46,347 bases of DNA from Pseudomonadales bacterium (GTDB lineage Bacteria > Pseudomonadota > Gammaproteobacteria > Pseudomonadales > DT-91). Position numbers and translations under genes: made by a program. Shown here piece after piece: positions 9,971 to 18,826 of the stretch. Numbering within the stretch: position 1 is the first letter of the stretch; each line of letters opens with the position of its first letter. The stretch is taken from the NCBI GenBank assembly GCA_013215055.1, contig JABSRQ010000034.1:1-46347 (forward strand). Reading direction: 5' to 3'. The notes beneath the pieces were generated by a model. The model did not search any database. It saw only the letters and a program-made list of their open reading frames with translations, and was not told the origin of the DNA.

Positions 9971-10285
9971 CTATTCTTCTAATATGGTTCTTAATTTATC
10001 TTCAAGCTCAAGCGTATAATTCTCAATTGAGTTTCTCATTCTGGTCGTTTGCAGTGTTTCTGCAGATCGTTGTAGTAATTCGTGCTCATTAGATGTCAGA
10101 GCTTTAGATACAGCCTTTTCAATAGCCGAATCGTTAAAACCTTCAATTAGAAACCCAAATTCTCCTACTGAAATCCCGGTCTCTTTAGTCATTATGGGAA
10201 TAAGGCCGTTTGCCATAAGGTTAAGTACCGAGCTGGCTTCAGCTTCTGAACAGGAGGGGAAAATAGCAAAAACACATTCGCTCAT
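9971..10285 (-). pseudogene. 3' remnant of a GT4 glycosyltransferase
   Basis: The 104-aa open frame matches only the C-terminal third of a GT4 enzyme: FAIFPSCSEAEASSVLNLMANGLIPI is the donor-binding EX7E-like loop, followed by ETGISVGEFGFLIEGF. The coding sense extends upstream of the ATG (NNIYKHFKEL) and is then lost at a run of about nine A residues near 10320, beyond which no glycosyltransferase sequence is recognisable. The N-terminal domain is missing, so the protein could not be an active transferase. I interpret it as a truncated relic. A functional short protein is possible but unlikely. Confidence 0.75.
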
Positions 10286-11172
10286 GAGTTCTTTGAAATG
10301 CTTGTAAATATTATTACATTTTTTTTTATATTAGGTACCAATAATTCTTGGTACATTATTTGTAATAATTGATAGCTTTCAAACAGGGGCATTCATGAAA
10401 ATTAAAGTATGTATTCAAAATTTTTTAAGTAACTAAATTCCGGCTGGAATATTATTTTATTATACGGTTCGAGGAACTTTACTATTTAACAAATAAAAGC
10501 CCTTTTTATTCTGCAATCAATAAGTGTCAGGGAAAGTGTAGAAAATAATTTTGCAGTTAATAGTTAAATTTATTTTTCTTGTTAATTTAGATTCAGTGCC
10601 TATGCCTATTAATAGTGCCATATTTTCGAGACAAAGAACATAGTGAAAAATCAATATTAGCTCTGGTAATATAGTCTGTGCTATCCAGTTAGGAGTTTAT
10701 TTAGGATATTACAGCGCTAAAGTAAAAAAATGTTCCGGTTAAGGCTTTATGGCGTATTTACTTCGAAGGCATCTTACTGGAACCAATATGGTTTTTATCG
10801 GCTCATATGGGGGGACCAGTAAGAAGGTTTTTTCATTAGTTGAAAAACTCATTTATAGGTCTGGGTATTTGTACTCGGCCTTTAAGTGGGAGCTTTAAGA
10901 TATGGTGGTTCTTTTAGCAATCAGGAGCGCTGTTTGATGAATTTGGTTTACAGCAGAATGCATAATTCATTAGTAGGTTTCTTATAGCTACTTCTCTTGT
11001 TAAATAGATTTAAGCGAGTAGAAGTTGAAGGCTAAGTTGGATAGTGTTTTTCAGTTGTATGAAATTCATTGATCCTTATGCTCAAAGGGGTAGTATTAGT
11101 ATTTATATAATTCATTTTATTAAATAAGGCTTCTCGTTAGATGTCTTTGGTTATTTAACTGTGAAGTGTTCT
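10286..11172. other. 887-bp A/T-rich spacer without intact genes
   Basis: No open frame of 60 codons or more, RNA gene or clear hairpin is visible here. It separates the end of dnaB from the polysaccharide island and must contain the upstream border of the island. The low-confidence decayed coding stretch at 10729-10965 is the only structure I could read. A promoter for the minus-strand island would be expected here, but I cannot point to a convincing one. Confidence 0.7.
10729..10965 (+). pseudogene. possible decayed acyltransferase 5' fragment
   Basis: One plus-strand frame reads ALWRIYFEGILLEPIWF, GGPVRRFFH, a TAG (10837-10839), LKNSFIGLGICTRPL, a TAG (10915-10917), then QSGALFDEFGLQQNA and a TAA (10963-10965). 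The order hydrophobic segment, GGPVRRFF, basic LKNSFIGLG resembles the start of left-handed-beta-helix acyltransferases found in polysaccharide loci. No hexapeptide repeats follow. The match is by eye only and could be chance. Confidence 0.28.
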
Positions 11173-12579
11173 TTAATACTCCTGAGTATACATCTCAGGT
11201 GACAGGTCATCAAAGCGCGTATATCGCCCTATAAACTGCAGTTGCACCGTACCCGTTTCCCCTGCACGATGTTTACCTAAGATAATCTCGGCCTTGCCCT
11301 TATCTGGGCTGTCTTCATCATAAATCTCATCTCTATAGATAAACATGATGATATCCGCATCCTGCTCGATCGCTCCAGATTCCCTTAAATCAGACATAAT
11401 CGGGCGTTTGTTGGGGCGTTGCTCCAAGCTACGGTTAAGCTGTGAAAGCGCAATAACCGGGCAGTCAAACTCTTTAGCCAGGCCTTTCAGACATCGGGAA
11501 ATCTCTGAAATCTCGGCGGTACGGCCTTCGGATTTGCCAGCCACCGTCATCAGCTGTAAGTAATCCACCATGATCATGCCTATGCCGCCGTGTTGTCTGT
11601 GGATACGTCTGACGCGTGAACGTAAATCGGTTGGGTTTATGCCTGGCGTATCATCGATATAAAGCGGTAGATCTTTCATCTTTTGTACGGCGGCGCTGAG
11701 CTTGGGCCAGTCATCATCTTGCAGTGTGCCACGTTTGATGGCGCCTGCATCGATGCGGCCTATGGCTGAAACCAGACGCATCATCAGCTGCTCTGCCGAC
11801 ATCTCCATGCTGAATACGATGCAGGGTTTTGGATCGCCGTTTTTTAGCAGGCAGGCTTCAACCAGATTCATCGCGAAGCTGGTTTTACCCATCGCCGGTC
11901 TTGCGGCGACGATGATTAAATCTGATCTGTGCAGACCATTTGTCATTTTATCCAGGTCGGTAAAGCCGGATGACAGGCCGGATAGCTGGCCCTGATTGGC
12001 AACCATGTTTTCAATTTGTTCAACCGTGGCCTTTAATATCGGGTTGATTTCTCTGGGGCCACCTTCATTGGCGCGGTTTTCAGAGATGGCGATCAACATA
12101 CGTTCGGCTTCTGAAATGAGATCTGAGGCTTCGCGGCCTTCCGGGTTGCGGGTGATCTGCTCAATTTGATGCGCGGTTAACAGTAATTCACGTGAGAGGG
12201 ACTTTTCTTGCACCACTTTAGCGTAGGCGCGAATGTTGGCGGCGCTGGGAGTGTTGTGAGCTAGCTCGGCTAAGTAGGGCAGGCCGCCTATATGATCCAA
12301 TTCATCGATGCTTTGTAATTTATCGGCCAGGGTCACAACATCGATGGGGCTTTGTGCCTCAATCAGTAATTCCATGGCGCGGAAAATTTGGCGGTGATCG
12401 GGGCGGTAGAAATCGTCGGATGTGATGACGTCGGCTATGTCATCCCAACGTTCATTGGCTAATAGCAGGCCACCGAGTACAGATTGTTCGGCTTCAATAG
12501 AGTGTGGGGGCAGAAGATGTTGTAGATCCAGTTCTTCTTCGAACGGGATGTCTTCATTGTAGTGGCTATCAGAATCCAT
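11173..12579 (-). CDS. dnaB: replicative DNA helicase DnaB
   Basis: DnaB is the hexameric 5'-3' helicase that unwinds DNA at the fork and binds DnaG primase and the clamp loader. The length of about 468 aa is normal. The N-terminal domain begins PPHSIEAEQSVLGGLL. RecA-type core: Walker A ARPAMGKTSF (about residue 228), Walker B IGMIMVDYLQL, the SQLNRSLEQRPNKRP segment and DADIIMFIYRDEIY near the C-terminus. I prefer the ATG at 12579 over a GTG two codons upstream. No intein or insertion is seen. It is the last gene of the ribosomal cluster, but a strong terminator lies between it and rplI, so it probably has its own promoter. Confidence 0.97.
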   Translation of the reverse strand: MDSDSHYNEDIPFEEELDLQHLLPPHSIEAEQSVLGGLLLANERWDDIADVITSDDFYRPDHRQIFRAMELLIEAQSPIDVVTLADKLQSIDELDHIGGLPYLAELAHNTPSAANIRAYAKVVQEKSLSRELLLTAHQIEQITRNPEGREASDLISEAERMLIAISENRANEGGPREINPILKATVEQIENMVANQGQLSGLSSGFTDLDKMTNGLHRSDLIIVAARPAMGKTSFAMNLVEACLLKNGDPKPCIVFSMEMSAEQLMMRLVSAIGRIDAGAIKRGTLQDDDWPKLSAAVQKMKDLPLYIDDTPGINPTDLRSRVRRIHRQHGGIGMIMVDYLQLMTVAGKSEGRTAEISEISRCLKGLAKEFDCPVIALSQLNRSLEQRPNKRPIMSDLRESGAIEQDADIIMFIYRDEIYDEDSPDKGKAEIILGKHRAGETGTVQLQFIGRYTRFDDLSPEMYTQEY

Positions 12580-12664
12580 GGTCACGCGGATAATCTATAA
12601 AATGGCCAAATATCATAAGGCTTTTGGCTTTATAAATATACTGGATAATTAATGCCGGAAAGAC

Positions 12665-12699
12665 AAAAAGCCACAGGGCATTGCTGCGCTGTGGCTTTT
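12665..12699 (-). terminator. rho-independent terminator after rplI
   Basis: A perfect stem aaaagccacag / ctgtggctttt closes a short loop, with a T run on the minus strand after it (and one on the plus strand too). It lies 28 bp past the rplI stop and should end the rpsF-rpsR-rplI transcript before dnaB. Confidence 0.85.
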
Positions 12700-12726
12700 G
12701 TTAACTATTGCTCTTTTTTGTTGGGC

Positions 12727-13173
12727 TTATTCAGCAACAACAATCAGAGTGATAGTAGCAGTAACTTCGCTGTGTACCTGTACGGCAACTTCGAATTCAC
12801 CTAAGTCACGGATTACACCGTTAGGTAAGCGAACTTCGCTTTTAACAACTTCAGCGCCAGCTTTAGTTGCAGCTTCAGCGATATCGCGAGTACCGATAGA
12901 ACCGAATAATTTACCTTCGTCGCCAGCGTTGGCTTCGATAGTAACAGTCAGTCCGTTCAGTTTTTCAGCGCGAGTTGTAGCAGCAGCTAACTTCTCGGCA
13001 GCCGCTTTTTCTAATTCCGCACGACGAGCACCGAAGCTTTCGATGTTCGCTTTGGTTGCAGAAACTGCTTTACCAAAAGGAATCAAGAAGTTACGACCGT
13101 AACCTGCTTTAACAGAAACTTGGTCGCCTAAGCCACCCAGTCTACCTACGTTTTCTAATAAAATAACGTCCAT
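12727..13173 (-). CDS. rplI: 50S ribosomal protein L9
   Basis: L9 binds 23S rRNA at the base of the L1 stalk and helps keep the reading frame. The 148-aa length is standard. The N-terminal rRNA-binding domain shows [17 protein letters not shown] and [16 protein letters not shown], followed by the long central helix (about residues 41-75) and the C-terminal domain with [15 protein letters not shown] and [14 protein letters not shown]. It follows the membrane-protein gene by 18 bp and ends at a strong terminator. Confidence 0.97.
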   Translation of the reverse strand: MDVILLENVGRLGGLGDQVSVKAGYGRNFLIPFGKAVSATKANIESFGARRAELEKAAAEKLAAATTRAEKLNGLTVTIEANAGDEGKLFGSIGTRDIAEAATKAGAEVVKSEVRLPNGVIRDLGEFEVAVQVHSEVTATITLIVVAE

Positions 13174-13191
13174 AACGTCACCCTTGTGTGT

Positions 13192-14079
13192 CTACCTTTC
13201 GGTATCTGTGTCGCGCTTGGGGAGTTTGCTGCGGATGTCTACGATGCTATCCACGATGGTGGCTAACACGAGAACGATCTTCAGCGGGTCCCAAAACGCT
13301 AGTACACAATAAAATAAAATGTACCATTGGATTGCCAGATTCTTGCTCTTTGCTACGACATGAAACAACGCCACGCCGGCAATGAGCAGAGGAAATAAAG
13401 CAATCCAAACCCATGTCAGGTATTGCATGCCCATTTGATAAAAACCAATGGTCAGCACTACCGCGATTACTATGTCTATCTTACCTAGGCGCAGCTGGTG
13501 GAATTCCTGCTGAAAGCCGCCCGGGTTAAAGAGTTTTGCCTGCCATGATCTGGCCAGGGCCAAGCTGATAAATCCTGCCATCATTAACATGGTGCCAAAT
13601 AGGCCGGCGACAAATGCGGTATCAATGGTTTCCAGTAAAATCTGGTTTAACTCTTGATCCGGTATCTGCTGCCTTAAGTCATCCAAGAACGTGCTGTAGA
13701 GATCTACATAAATGCCCATTGGTGCTTGAGCAAAAATCTCTAAGCCAACTGCAGTCGCTAAACCGCAGGCGCTTAACGCAAATAAGCCATAAGGCCATGA
13801 GCGTGTAATTCTTAGTACTTCGCTGCTTATTGCGGCAGTTAAGACCATAAACAAAGGCATAAAACTGTCTTTGTAGATGATTAAAACTATTGCCGGCAAT
13901 ACTGCCCATAGGCAGAGAAACAGGCCTTCTTTGGAACCTAGGCGCAGCCATGCCAAATTGATGGCGGCTGCAACTAATATGCTATTGGGCCAAAGCCAAG
14001 GGCTTGTTGCTATTGCAATAACCACAAAGGCTAACGCTTGACCGCGCCCCTGCATGATCCATTGTGCTAAGGGCAGCAT
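13192..14079 (-). CDS. multi-pass membrane protein of the rpsR-rplI interval (DUF2232-like)
   Basis: A 295-aa very hydrophobic protein with about eight predicted membrane helices and no recognisable enzymatic motif. A membrane protein of this size lies between rpsR and rplI in Pseudomonas and relatives; those are annotated only as hypothetical or DUF2232-type, and this one fits by position and by character. The helices are separated by short loops with KLFNPGGFQQEFHQLRLGK as the longest hydrophilic loop (about residues 185-205). The C-terminus DIRSKLPKRDTDTER is basic and likely cytoplasmic. Its fixed place in a ribosomal operon suggests co-expression with growth, but its function is unknown. 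Confidence 0.8.
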   Translation of the reverse strand: MLPLAQWIMQGRGQALAFVVIAIATSPWLWPNSILVAAAINLAWLRLGSKEGLFLCLWAVLPAIVLIIYKDSFMPLFMVLTAAISSEVLRITRSWPYGLFALSACGLATAVGLEIFAQAPMGIYVDLYSTFLDDLRQQIPDQELNQILLETIDTAFVAGLFGTMLMMAGFISLALARSWQAKLFNPGGFQQEFHQLRLGKIDIVIAVVLTIGFYQMGMQYLTWVWIALFPLLIAGVALFHVVAKSKNLAIQWYILFYCVLAFWDPLKIVLVLATIVDSIVDIRSKLPKRDTDTER

Positions 14080-14134
14080 AAACTCTTCTCTATAACTTTT
14101 TTCTATACTTCTCGGTAATTACGTAAAACGTAAA

Positions 14135-14362
14135 TTACTTATGAGAATCCGTGTATGGAAGCAGGGCTAAATAACGCGCGCGCTTGATACAAGTTGCTAA
14201 TTGACGCTGATATTTTGCACTGGTGCCAGTAATACGGCTAGGTACGATCTTGCCAGTTTCAGAAACGTAAGCTTTCAGGGTTTCCAAATCTTTATAATCG
14301 ATCTGGACGGTGCCTTCAGCGGTGAAACGACAAAACTTTCTACGACGGAAAAAACGTGCCAT
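14135..14362 (-). CDS. rpsR: 30S ribosomal protein S18
   Basis: S18 binds 16S rRNA as a heterodimer with S6. The 75-aa protein starts [17 protein letters not shown] and contains [34 protein letters not shown] cut by normal family spacing, ending in the basic [14 protein letters not shown]. It lies 15 bp after rpsF in the same operon. Confidence 0.97.
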   Translation of the reverse strand: MARFFRRRKFCRFTAEGTVQIDYKDLETLKAYVSETGKIVPSRITGTSAKYQRQLATCIKRARYLALLPYTDSHK

Positions 14363-14377
14363 CTTAAACTCCTCGCC

Positions 14378-14824
14378 TTATTCTTCAGTTGCGTCGCCAG
14401 CTTTTTCAGCGGCGGCTTCTTTAACTTCTTCTACTTTAGTTTCAGCAGGAGCAGTAGGTGCAGGGCGAGATTCAGAACGACGTGTTTCACGGCTTTCTTT
14501 CTCTTTTTCCGCTTTCATGATCACAGATTCTTCAGTGATCGCTTCGTCAGTACGGATAACTAAGTTACGTAGTACTGCATCGTTATAACGGAATTGTGAC
14601 TCAAGTTCGTCATAAGCAACTTGTGACATTTCAACATTCATTAACACGTAATGTGCTTTGTGAATTTTGTTGATTGGGTAAGCTAATTGACGACGACCCC
14701 AGTCTTCGAAGCGGTGAATTTGACCACCATCTTCAGTGATTGTCGCTTTATAGCGCTCAACCATGGCTGGAACTTGTTCGCTTTGATCTGGGTGTACCAG
14801 AAATACGATCTCATAATGACGCAT
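14378..14824 (-). CDS. rpsF: 30S ribosomal protein S6
   Basis: S6 partners with S18 on the 30S platform. The N-terminal domain begins [19 protein letters not shown] and includes [20 protein letters not shown] and [13 protein letters not shown] sequence (here [15 protein letters not shown]). After about residue 105 comes a low-complexity tail rich in Glu, Ala and Pro, 40 residues long. E. coli S6 also has an acidic tail (polyglutamate added by RimK), and this one is longer and more mixed. It is the first gene of the operon and is preceded by a leader hairpin. Confidence 0.97.
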   Translation of the reverse strand: MRHYEIVFLVHPDQSEQVPAMVERYKATITEDGGQIHRFEDWGRRQLAYPINKIHKAHYVLMNVEMSQVAYDELESQFRYNDAVLRNLVIRTDEAITEESVIMKAEKEKESRETRRSESRPAPTAPAETKVEEVKEAAAEKAGDATEE

Positions 14825-14839
14825 AGATGTGTCCCCTTT

Positions 14840-14869
14840 TGGATTGTCCTCCCATGTATGCGTACACGG
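14840..14869 (-). promoter_or_regulatory. candidate S6:S18 leader element
   Basis: On the minus strand the rpsF leader contains the perfect hairpin CCGTGTA-CGCA-TACATGG (14852-14869), flanked by CA before it and GGAGGACAATCC after it. The S6:S18 leader of many bacteria is a similar hairpin with an adjacent CCG that mimics the 16S rRNA site and lets the complex repress rpsF translation. I see the hairpin; the assignment to that family is inferred. Confidence 0.5.
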
Positions 14870-14961
14870 TGAGGTAAGGAGTTGCTTTACTTACCATGTG
14901 GCTGATCTATCAAAAAACACGCGGTTTTAAGAGTAGGGCTACAGGTAAAATCGGAGCACGG

Positions 14962-14990
14962 ATATTAGAGGGGAATTGATCAATATGCAA
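14962..14990 (-). promoter_or_regulatory. rpsF: candidate promoter of the rpsF operon
   Basis: On the minus strand TTGCAT (14985-14990) and TAATAT (14962-14967) are separated by exactly 17 bp, giving a sigma-70-like promoter with a leader of about 130 nt before rpsF. The -35 box overlaps the left arm of the inverted repeat at 14979-15019. The match to consensus is moderate. Confidence 0.4.
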
Positions 14991-15019
14991 GCAGTATGGT
15001 TTTTTTGTTGCATATTGAT
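14979..15019. repeat. 12-bp perfect inverted repeat between rlmB and rpsF
   Basis: atcaatatgcaa (14979-14990) and ttgcatattgat (15008-15019) are exact reverse complements separated by 17 bp. As RNA from rlmB it lacks the T tract expected of a terminator on that strand, while the left arm overlaps a candidate -35 box. It may be an operator, or the transcript-ending hairpin of rlmB. Confidence 0.6.
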
Positions 15020-15050
15020 TTTTAAGGCGGTGAGGTAGTATTGTTGCCGT

Positions 15051-15782
15051 TTAGCTTTGGCGTTGACGCACCATTTCAAATAAGCAGACACCGGTAGCCA
15101 CCGATACATTGAGGCTGCTGACTGAACCTGCCATAGGCAGCTTGGCTAAATAATCACAGTGCTCACGGGTCAGGCGGCGTAGCCCCTTGCCTTCAGCACC
15201 CATGACCAATGCCATCGGGCCTTTTAAATCCATGTCGTAGAACTCTTGTTCGGCTTCACCTGCCGCACCCACTATCCAAATGCCACGTTGTTTAAGTTGA
15301 TCCAGGCAGCGGGCTAAATTAGTGACGGGATAACTTGGCATAACTTCTGCCGCACCACAGGCTACTTTGCGTACCGTCGCATTAACGGCGGCAGATTTGT
15401 CTTTAGGGAATATAACCGCATGTACACCTGCTGCATCGGCGGTGCGCAAGCAGGCGCCTAAGTTATGCGGGTCGGTGATGCTGTCGAGAATCAATAGAAA
15501 GGGCGCTTCATTTAAGGCGTCTAGCAAGTCTTCTAATGGTGGATGGCTTTTGATGTTGCTGATCTCAACCACTATGCCCTGATGTTTTTCTGAACCCGCC
15601 TTGGCTTCCAGCTCAGCTTTGCTGACCGGGGAGGGTTTGATGCCGACTTTCTCGGCCATCGCCAGAAGGCCTTGCAGGCGCTGATCTTGACGTTTTTCAT
15701 CATGAAAAAGCGCCACGACTGAGGCGCTTTGATGTTTTAACAGGCTTTCTACGGCATGTAATCCGTAAACAATATCTGACAC
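15051..15782 (-). CDS. rlmB: 23S rRNA (guanosine-2'-O)-methyltransferase RlmB
   Basis: A SpoU/TrmD-type knotted methyltransferase that 2'-O-methylates G2251 of 23S rRNA in the peptidyl-transferase P loop using SAM. The 243-aa protein has an N-terminal substrate-binding domain (about 1-75) with VYGLHAVESLLKH. The SPOUT domain shows motif 1 LDSITDPHNLGACLRTADAAG, motif 2 ALVMGAEGKGLRRL and motif 3 LPMAGSVSSLNVSVATGV. It sits 20 bp after rnr; the rnr-rlmB pair is well known in this clade and places this as RlmB rather than another SpoU paralogue. Confidence 0.96.
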   Translation of the reverse strand: MSDIVYGLHAVESLLKHQSASVVALFHDEKRQDQRLQGLLAMAEKVGIKPSPVSKAELEAKAGSEKHQGIVVEISNIKSHPPLEDLLDALNEAPFLLILDSITDPHNLGACLRTADAAGVHAVIFPKDKSAAVNATVRKVACGAAEVMPSYPVTNLARCLDQLKQRGIWIVGAAGEAEQEFYDMDLKGPMALVMGAEGKGLRRLTREHCDYLAKLPMAGSVSSLNVSVATGVCLFEMVRQRQS

Positions 15783-15802
15783 AGGAACTCCGGAAATATA
15801 TT

Positions 15803-18229
15803 TTAACGTGTCTTACGTTTTTTCTTGCCAGGTTTAGATGGCGATTTTTTCTTAGTTTTTTTAATTGGGCTTGCAGATTTGGCCGGGCGTTTACGCGGTT
15901 TTTTACTGCTTTTACCAGGAATATCACCCTTAGCCAATTTCTGGCGTTGGTTCATGGGTTGATGATTATTTTTATCAGCCCCTTCGCCAGCCAAAATCAA
16001 ATGCACCTTACGCTCATCTAAATCAACCTTGCTGACTTGCACTTGTACACGATCACCAATATGGAAGACTCGATGGCTTTTTTCACCGATTAAGCGCTGT
16101 TTTCCAGCATCAAAGTTAAAAAACTCTTTGCCAAGGGTGCTTACATGCACCATGCCTTCGGCGTGTAAATCATCGATTTCTACAAAGAAGCCAAAGGAGG
16201 CGACACTGGCGATAATGCCACCAAAGGTCTCCCCTAAATGTTCTTGCAGGTATTCACATTTTAGCCATGCGACAACATCACGTGTAGCATCGTCGGCGCG
16301 GCGTTCAGCCATGGAACAGTGTTCACCCAACTGTAATAACGCGGCCATATCGTAGGGGTAAATTTTATTCAGCGCTAACGGTTTTTGGCCTTCTACACGG
16401 CGTACCTGCTTGCTGCTTTTAAAAGGTTCTTGTTCGCTGCGGATCACCGAGCGAATGGCTCTATGCATTAATAAATCAGGGTAGCGGCGAATCGGCGATG
16501 TGAAATGGGCATACGCAGAATAGGCCAAGCCAAAGTGGCCACGATTATCGGGTTCGTAAGCGGCTTGTGACATAGATCGCAGCATCATTATTTGAAGCAG
16601 CGATGAATCCTCACGGCCTTTGATGTCTTCAAACAGGGTGAGGTAATCCTGCGGCGTGGGTTTGTCGCCACCTGCGAGATTTAAGCCTCGTTCGGCCAGA
16701 AATCCACGTAAATTACCCAGTTTTTTCTCTTTTGGGCCGTCATGTACACGAAACAGCGCATCAATTTTATGTTTTTCCAGGAAACGCGCTGCGGCAACAT
16801 TGGCGCATAACATACATTCTTCAATCAGTTTGTGTGCATCGTTACGTACCACAGGCTGAATGGAGTCAATCTTGCGGTTGGTGTCGAAGATGATGCGTGT
16901 CTCTACCGTATCAAATTCAACCGCGCCACGTTTTTCGCGTTGACCACGTAAACACGTGTAGAGATTATGTAATTCATCCAGCGGTTTTAAAAGTTTTTCA
17001 TAGCGATTACGCAGCGGGCTATCGGCGTCACCTTTCTCAAGCAGGATTTTGCCAACTTCGGTATAAGTGAGGCGGGCGTGGGAGTGCATCACCGCTTCAT
17101 AAAACTGATAACCACTTAATTTACCTTTGGCGCTGATGGTCATTTCACAGACCATGCATAATCTATCGACCGCTGGTTTTAATGAACACAGGCCATTGGA
17201 TAACTGTTCCGGAAGCATAGGTACAACACGTTCGGGGAAATAAACCGAGGTTGAACGGGTATGGGCTTCGTTATCTAATGCGCTGTTCAGGCTGACATAA
17301 TGTGAGACATCGGCAATCGCTACCCATAAGCGCCAGCCGCCGGATTTTTTCTTTTCACAATAAACCGCATCATCAAAATCTCTGGCATCTTCGCCATCGA
17401 TGGTGACTAGGGGCAGGTCACGTAAATCGATACGGCCTTTTTTATCTTTCTCGCTGGGTTCGCTGTTAAATTTAGCGGCTTCTTTTTCTACCGCTTCCGG
17501 CCACTCATAGGGGATCTCGAAGGTGCGTATCGCCATATCGATTTCCATGCCTGGATCTAGCGAGTTGCCTAGCACTTCGGTGATGATACCGGTAGGGGCT
17601 TTGCGGGCTTCGGGTTGTTGAATAATGGTTGCAACAACAATTTGTTCGTTTTCTACCGCAATATCAAAATCTTGTTCAATAAATACAGTGTGCTGGATTT
17701 TAGGGTTGTCGGGAATGACCCGTATTTTATCGGCTTCGATAATCACTTTGCCAACCACTTTTTCAGTGCGACGCTCTACAACTCTGCGGATTTCACCTTC
17801 AAGTTTACCGCTGCGTTTCTTCTGGGTAATGCTGGCATCAACGATGTCACCATTAAAAACTTTGCGCATTTCTCTAAAGTGCAGGTAGATATCTTCGCCG
17901 CCTTTTTCGGGCACAACAAAGCCAAAGCCATCTTTATGGGCCAATACACGGCCACGTATCAGTTCGTCTTCTTTAACAGGGGTGTAGGTGCTGTCTTTAC
18001 GCTGCCAGTTGATTTGGCCGTCGCGGGTCATGGCGCGTATGCGGCGGCGTAAGGCTTCAAGGGGTTCTTCTGCGGTAATGGCCAATAGCTCGGCGATATC
18101 TGCCTGGCTACAAGGTTTATTGGCTTTTTCCAGCGTCGATAAAATCAGCTCGCGGCTGGCAATGGGGTTTGTATAATTTTCAGCTTCTCTGGCTGCAAAT
18201 GGATCACGTTTTTTTCTGGTTTTCGACAT
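15803..18229 (-). CDS. rnr: ribonuclease R
   Basis: A processive 3'-5' exoribonuclease that degrades structured RNA and supports rRNA and tmRNA quality control. The 808-aa length is typical. Order: winged-helix HTH (about 25-80), cold-shock domains (ALAHKDGFGFVVPE-type sequence, here VLAHKDGFGFVVPEKGG near 95-111), the RNB domain with catalytic DGEDARDFDD (278-287), and an S1 domain near 655-735 (GIIASVASFGFFVEIDDLHAEG). A Lys/Arg-rich tail fills the last 50 residues, as in RNase R rather than RNase II. It is the first gene of a pair with rlmB. Confidence 0.97.
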   Translation of the reverse strand: MSKTRKKRDPFAAREAENYTNPIASRELILSTLEKANKPCSQADIAELLAITAEEPLEALRRRIRAMTRDGQINWQRKDSTYTPVKEDELIRGRVLAHKDGFGFVVPEKGGEDIYLHFREMRKVFNGDIVDASITQKKRSGKLEGEIRRVVERRTEKVVGKVIIEADKIRVIPDNPKIQHTVFIEQDFDIAVENEQIVVATIIQQPEARKAPTGIITEVLGNSLDPGMEIDMAIRTFEIPYEWPEAVEKEAAKFNSEPSEKDKKGRIDLRDLPLVTIDGEDARDFDDAVYCEKKKSGGWRLWVAIADVSHYVSLNSALDNEAHTRSTSVYFPERVVPMLPEQLSNGLCSLKPAVDRLCMVCEMTISAKGKLSGYQFYEAVMHSHARLTYTEVGKILLEKGDADSPLRNRYEKLLKPLDELHNLYTCLRGQREKRGAVEFDTVETRIIFDTNRKIDSIQPVVRNDAHKLIEECMLCANVAAARFLEKHKIDALFRVHDGPKEKKLGNLRGFLAERGLNLAGGDKPTPQDYLTLFEDIKGREDSSLLQIMMLRSMSQAAYEPDNRGHFGLAYSAYAHFTSPIRRYPDLLMHRAIRSVIRSEQEPFKSSKQVRRVEGQKPLALNKIYPYDMAALLQLGEHCSMAERRADDATRDVVAWLKCEYLQEHLGETFGGIIASVASFGFFVEIDDLHAEGMVHVSTLGKEFFNFDAGKQRLIGEKSHRVFHIGDRVQVQVSKVDLDERKVHLILAGEGADKNNHQPMNQRQKLAKGDIPGKSSKKPRKRPAKSASPIKKTKKKSPSKPGKKKRKTR

Positions 18230-18373
18230 TCAGTCTCTTTAATGTGTTTTTACTATCAAATTTGAGGTGTTAATCGTGCCTGTTAAGTAAGGCTGGGGGA
18301 TGTTAATTTAGGGCTGTTAACGGCAGGAGTGCGAAGATTAGCGCTCCCGCGGGGGAATGTCACGCGCTTTGAG

Positions 18374-18652
18374 TCAGTGTTCTAGATTTGTTGTGCTTTC
18401 TTCTTCCTGGCCTGAATTCATTTCGCAGCCTGATTTAAATGTCGATAACTGATCTTCATCCGGCCATTCAGCCTGTTCGGTAAAATATAACAGTGCATAT
18501 TGGGCATCGGATCGTGTGATAAAGGGGCCTACTTCAACACCTTCACGGGTATGGAAGAACCAGAAGTCACCTTCTTTATTGAGCCGGTTGCTACGAATGT
18601 TCTGGGATAACGAAGCGGTTAAGTTCAGTTTTTGCGCCAGTTCGGAAAACAT
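18374..18652 (-). CDS. small protein, DUF6316-like
   Basis: A 92-aa soluble protein with no known function. Its core, WFFHTREGVEVGPFITRSDAQYALLYF, recurs in the gene at 30184-30408 (WYLQTREGIELGPYESHAEA), so the two are paralogues. I recall this pattern as DUF6316, found in marine gammaproteobacteria; that assignment is from memory. The start was moved from a TTG at 18658 to the ATG at 18652 because aaggag lies 8 bases upstream of the ATG. The C-terminus is acidic. Confidence 0.7.
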   Translation of the reverse strand: MFSELAQKLNLTASLSQNIRSNRLNKEGDFWFFHTREGVEVGPFITRSDAQYALLYFTEQAEWPDEDQLSTFKSGCEMNSGQEEESTTNLEH

Positions 18653-18826
18653 GGTCAATACTCCTTAGGTTTTGTACAAAACATACTGAGTTTGGCTATT
18701 TGCCTTATCGTAGGTTAGGTCTCACTAACATAAAGTATAGTGCATGATCATGCATAATATATGGCGTTATTGGGCTCTGTTAGATTGATTTTTTATATAA
18801 AGCTTAGGCTTAAATTACAGTTGAAT

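Noticed and set aside
11173..12579. Possible replication origin next to dnaB
   Set aside because: No DnaA-box cluster was evident nearby and dnaB is not an origin marker in this group.
12698..13102. 134-aa open frame on the plus strand across rplI
   Set aside because: It lies opposite rplI, which is unambiguous, and its sequence shows no family; a shadow of the real gene.
17615..18052. 145-aa plus-strand open frame within rnr
   Set aside because: Opposite the cold-shock region of RNase R, composition reflects antisense of that gene.
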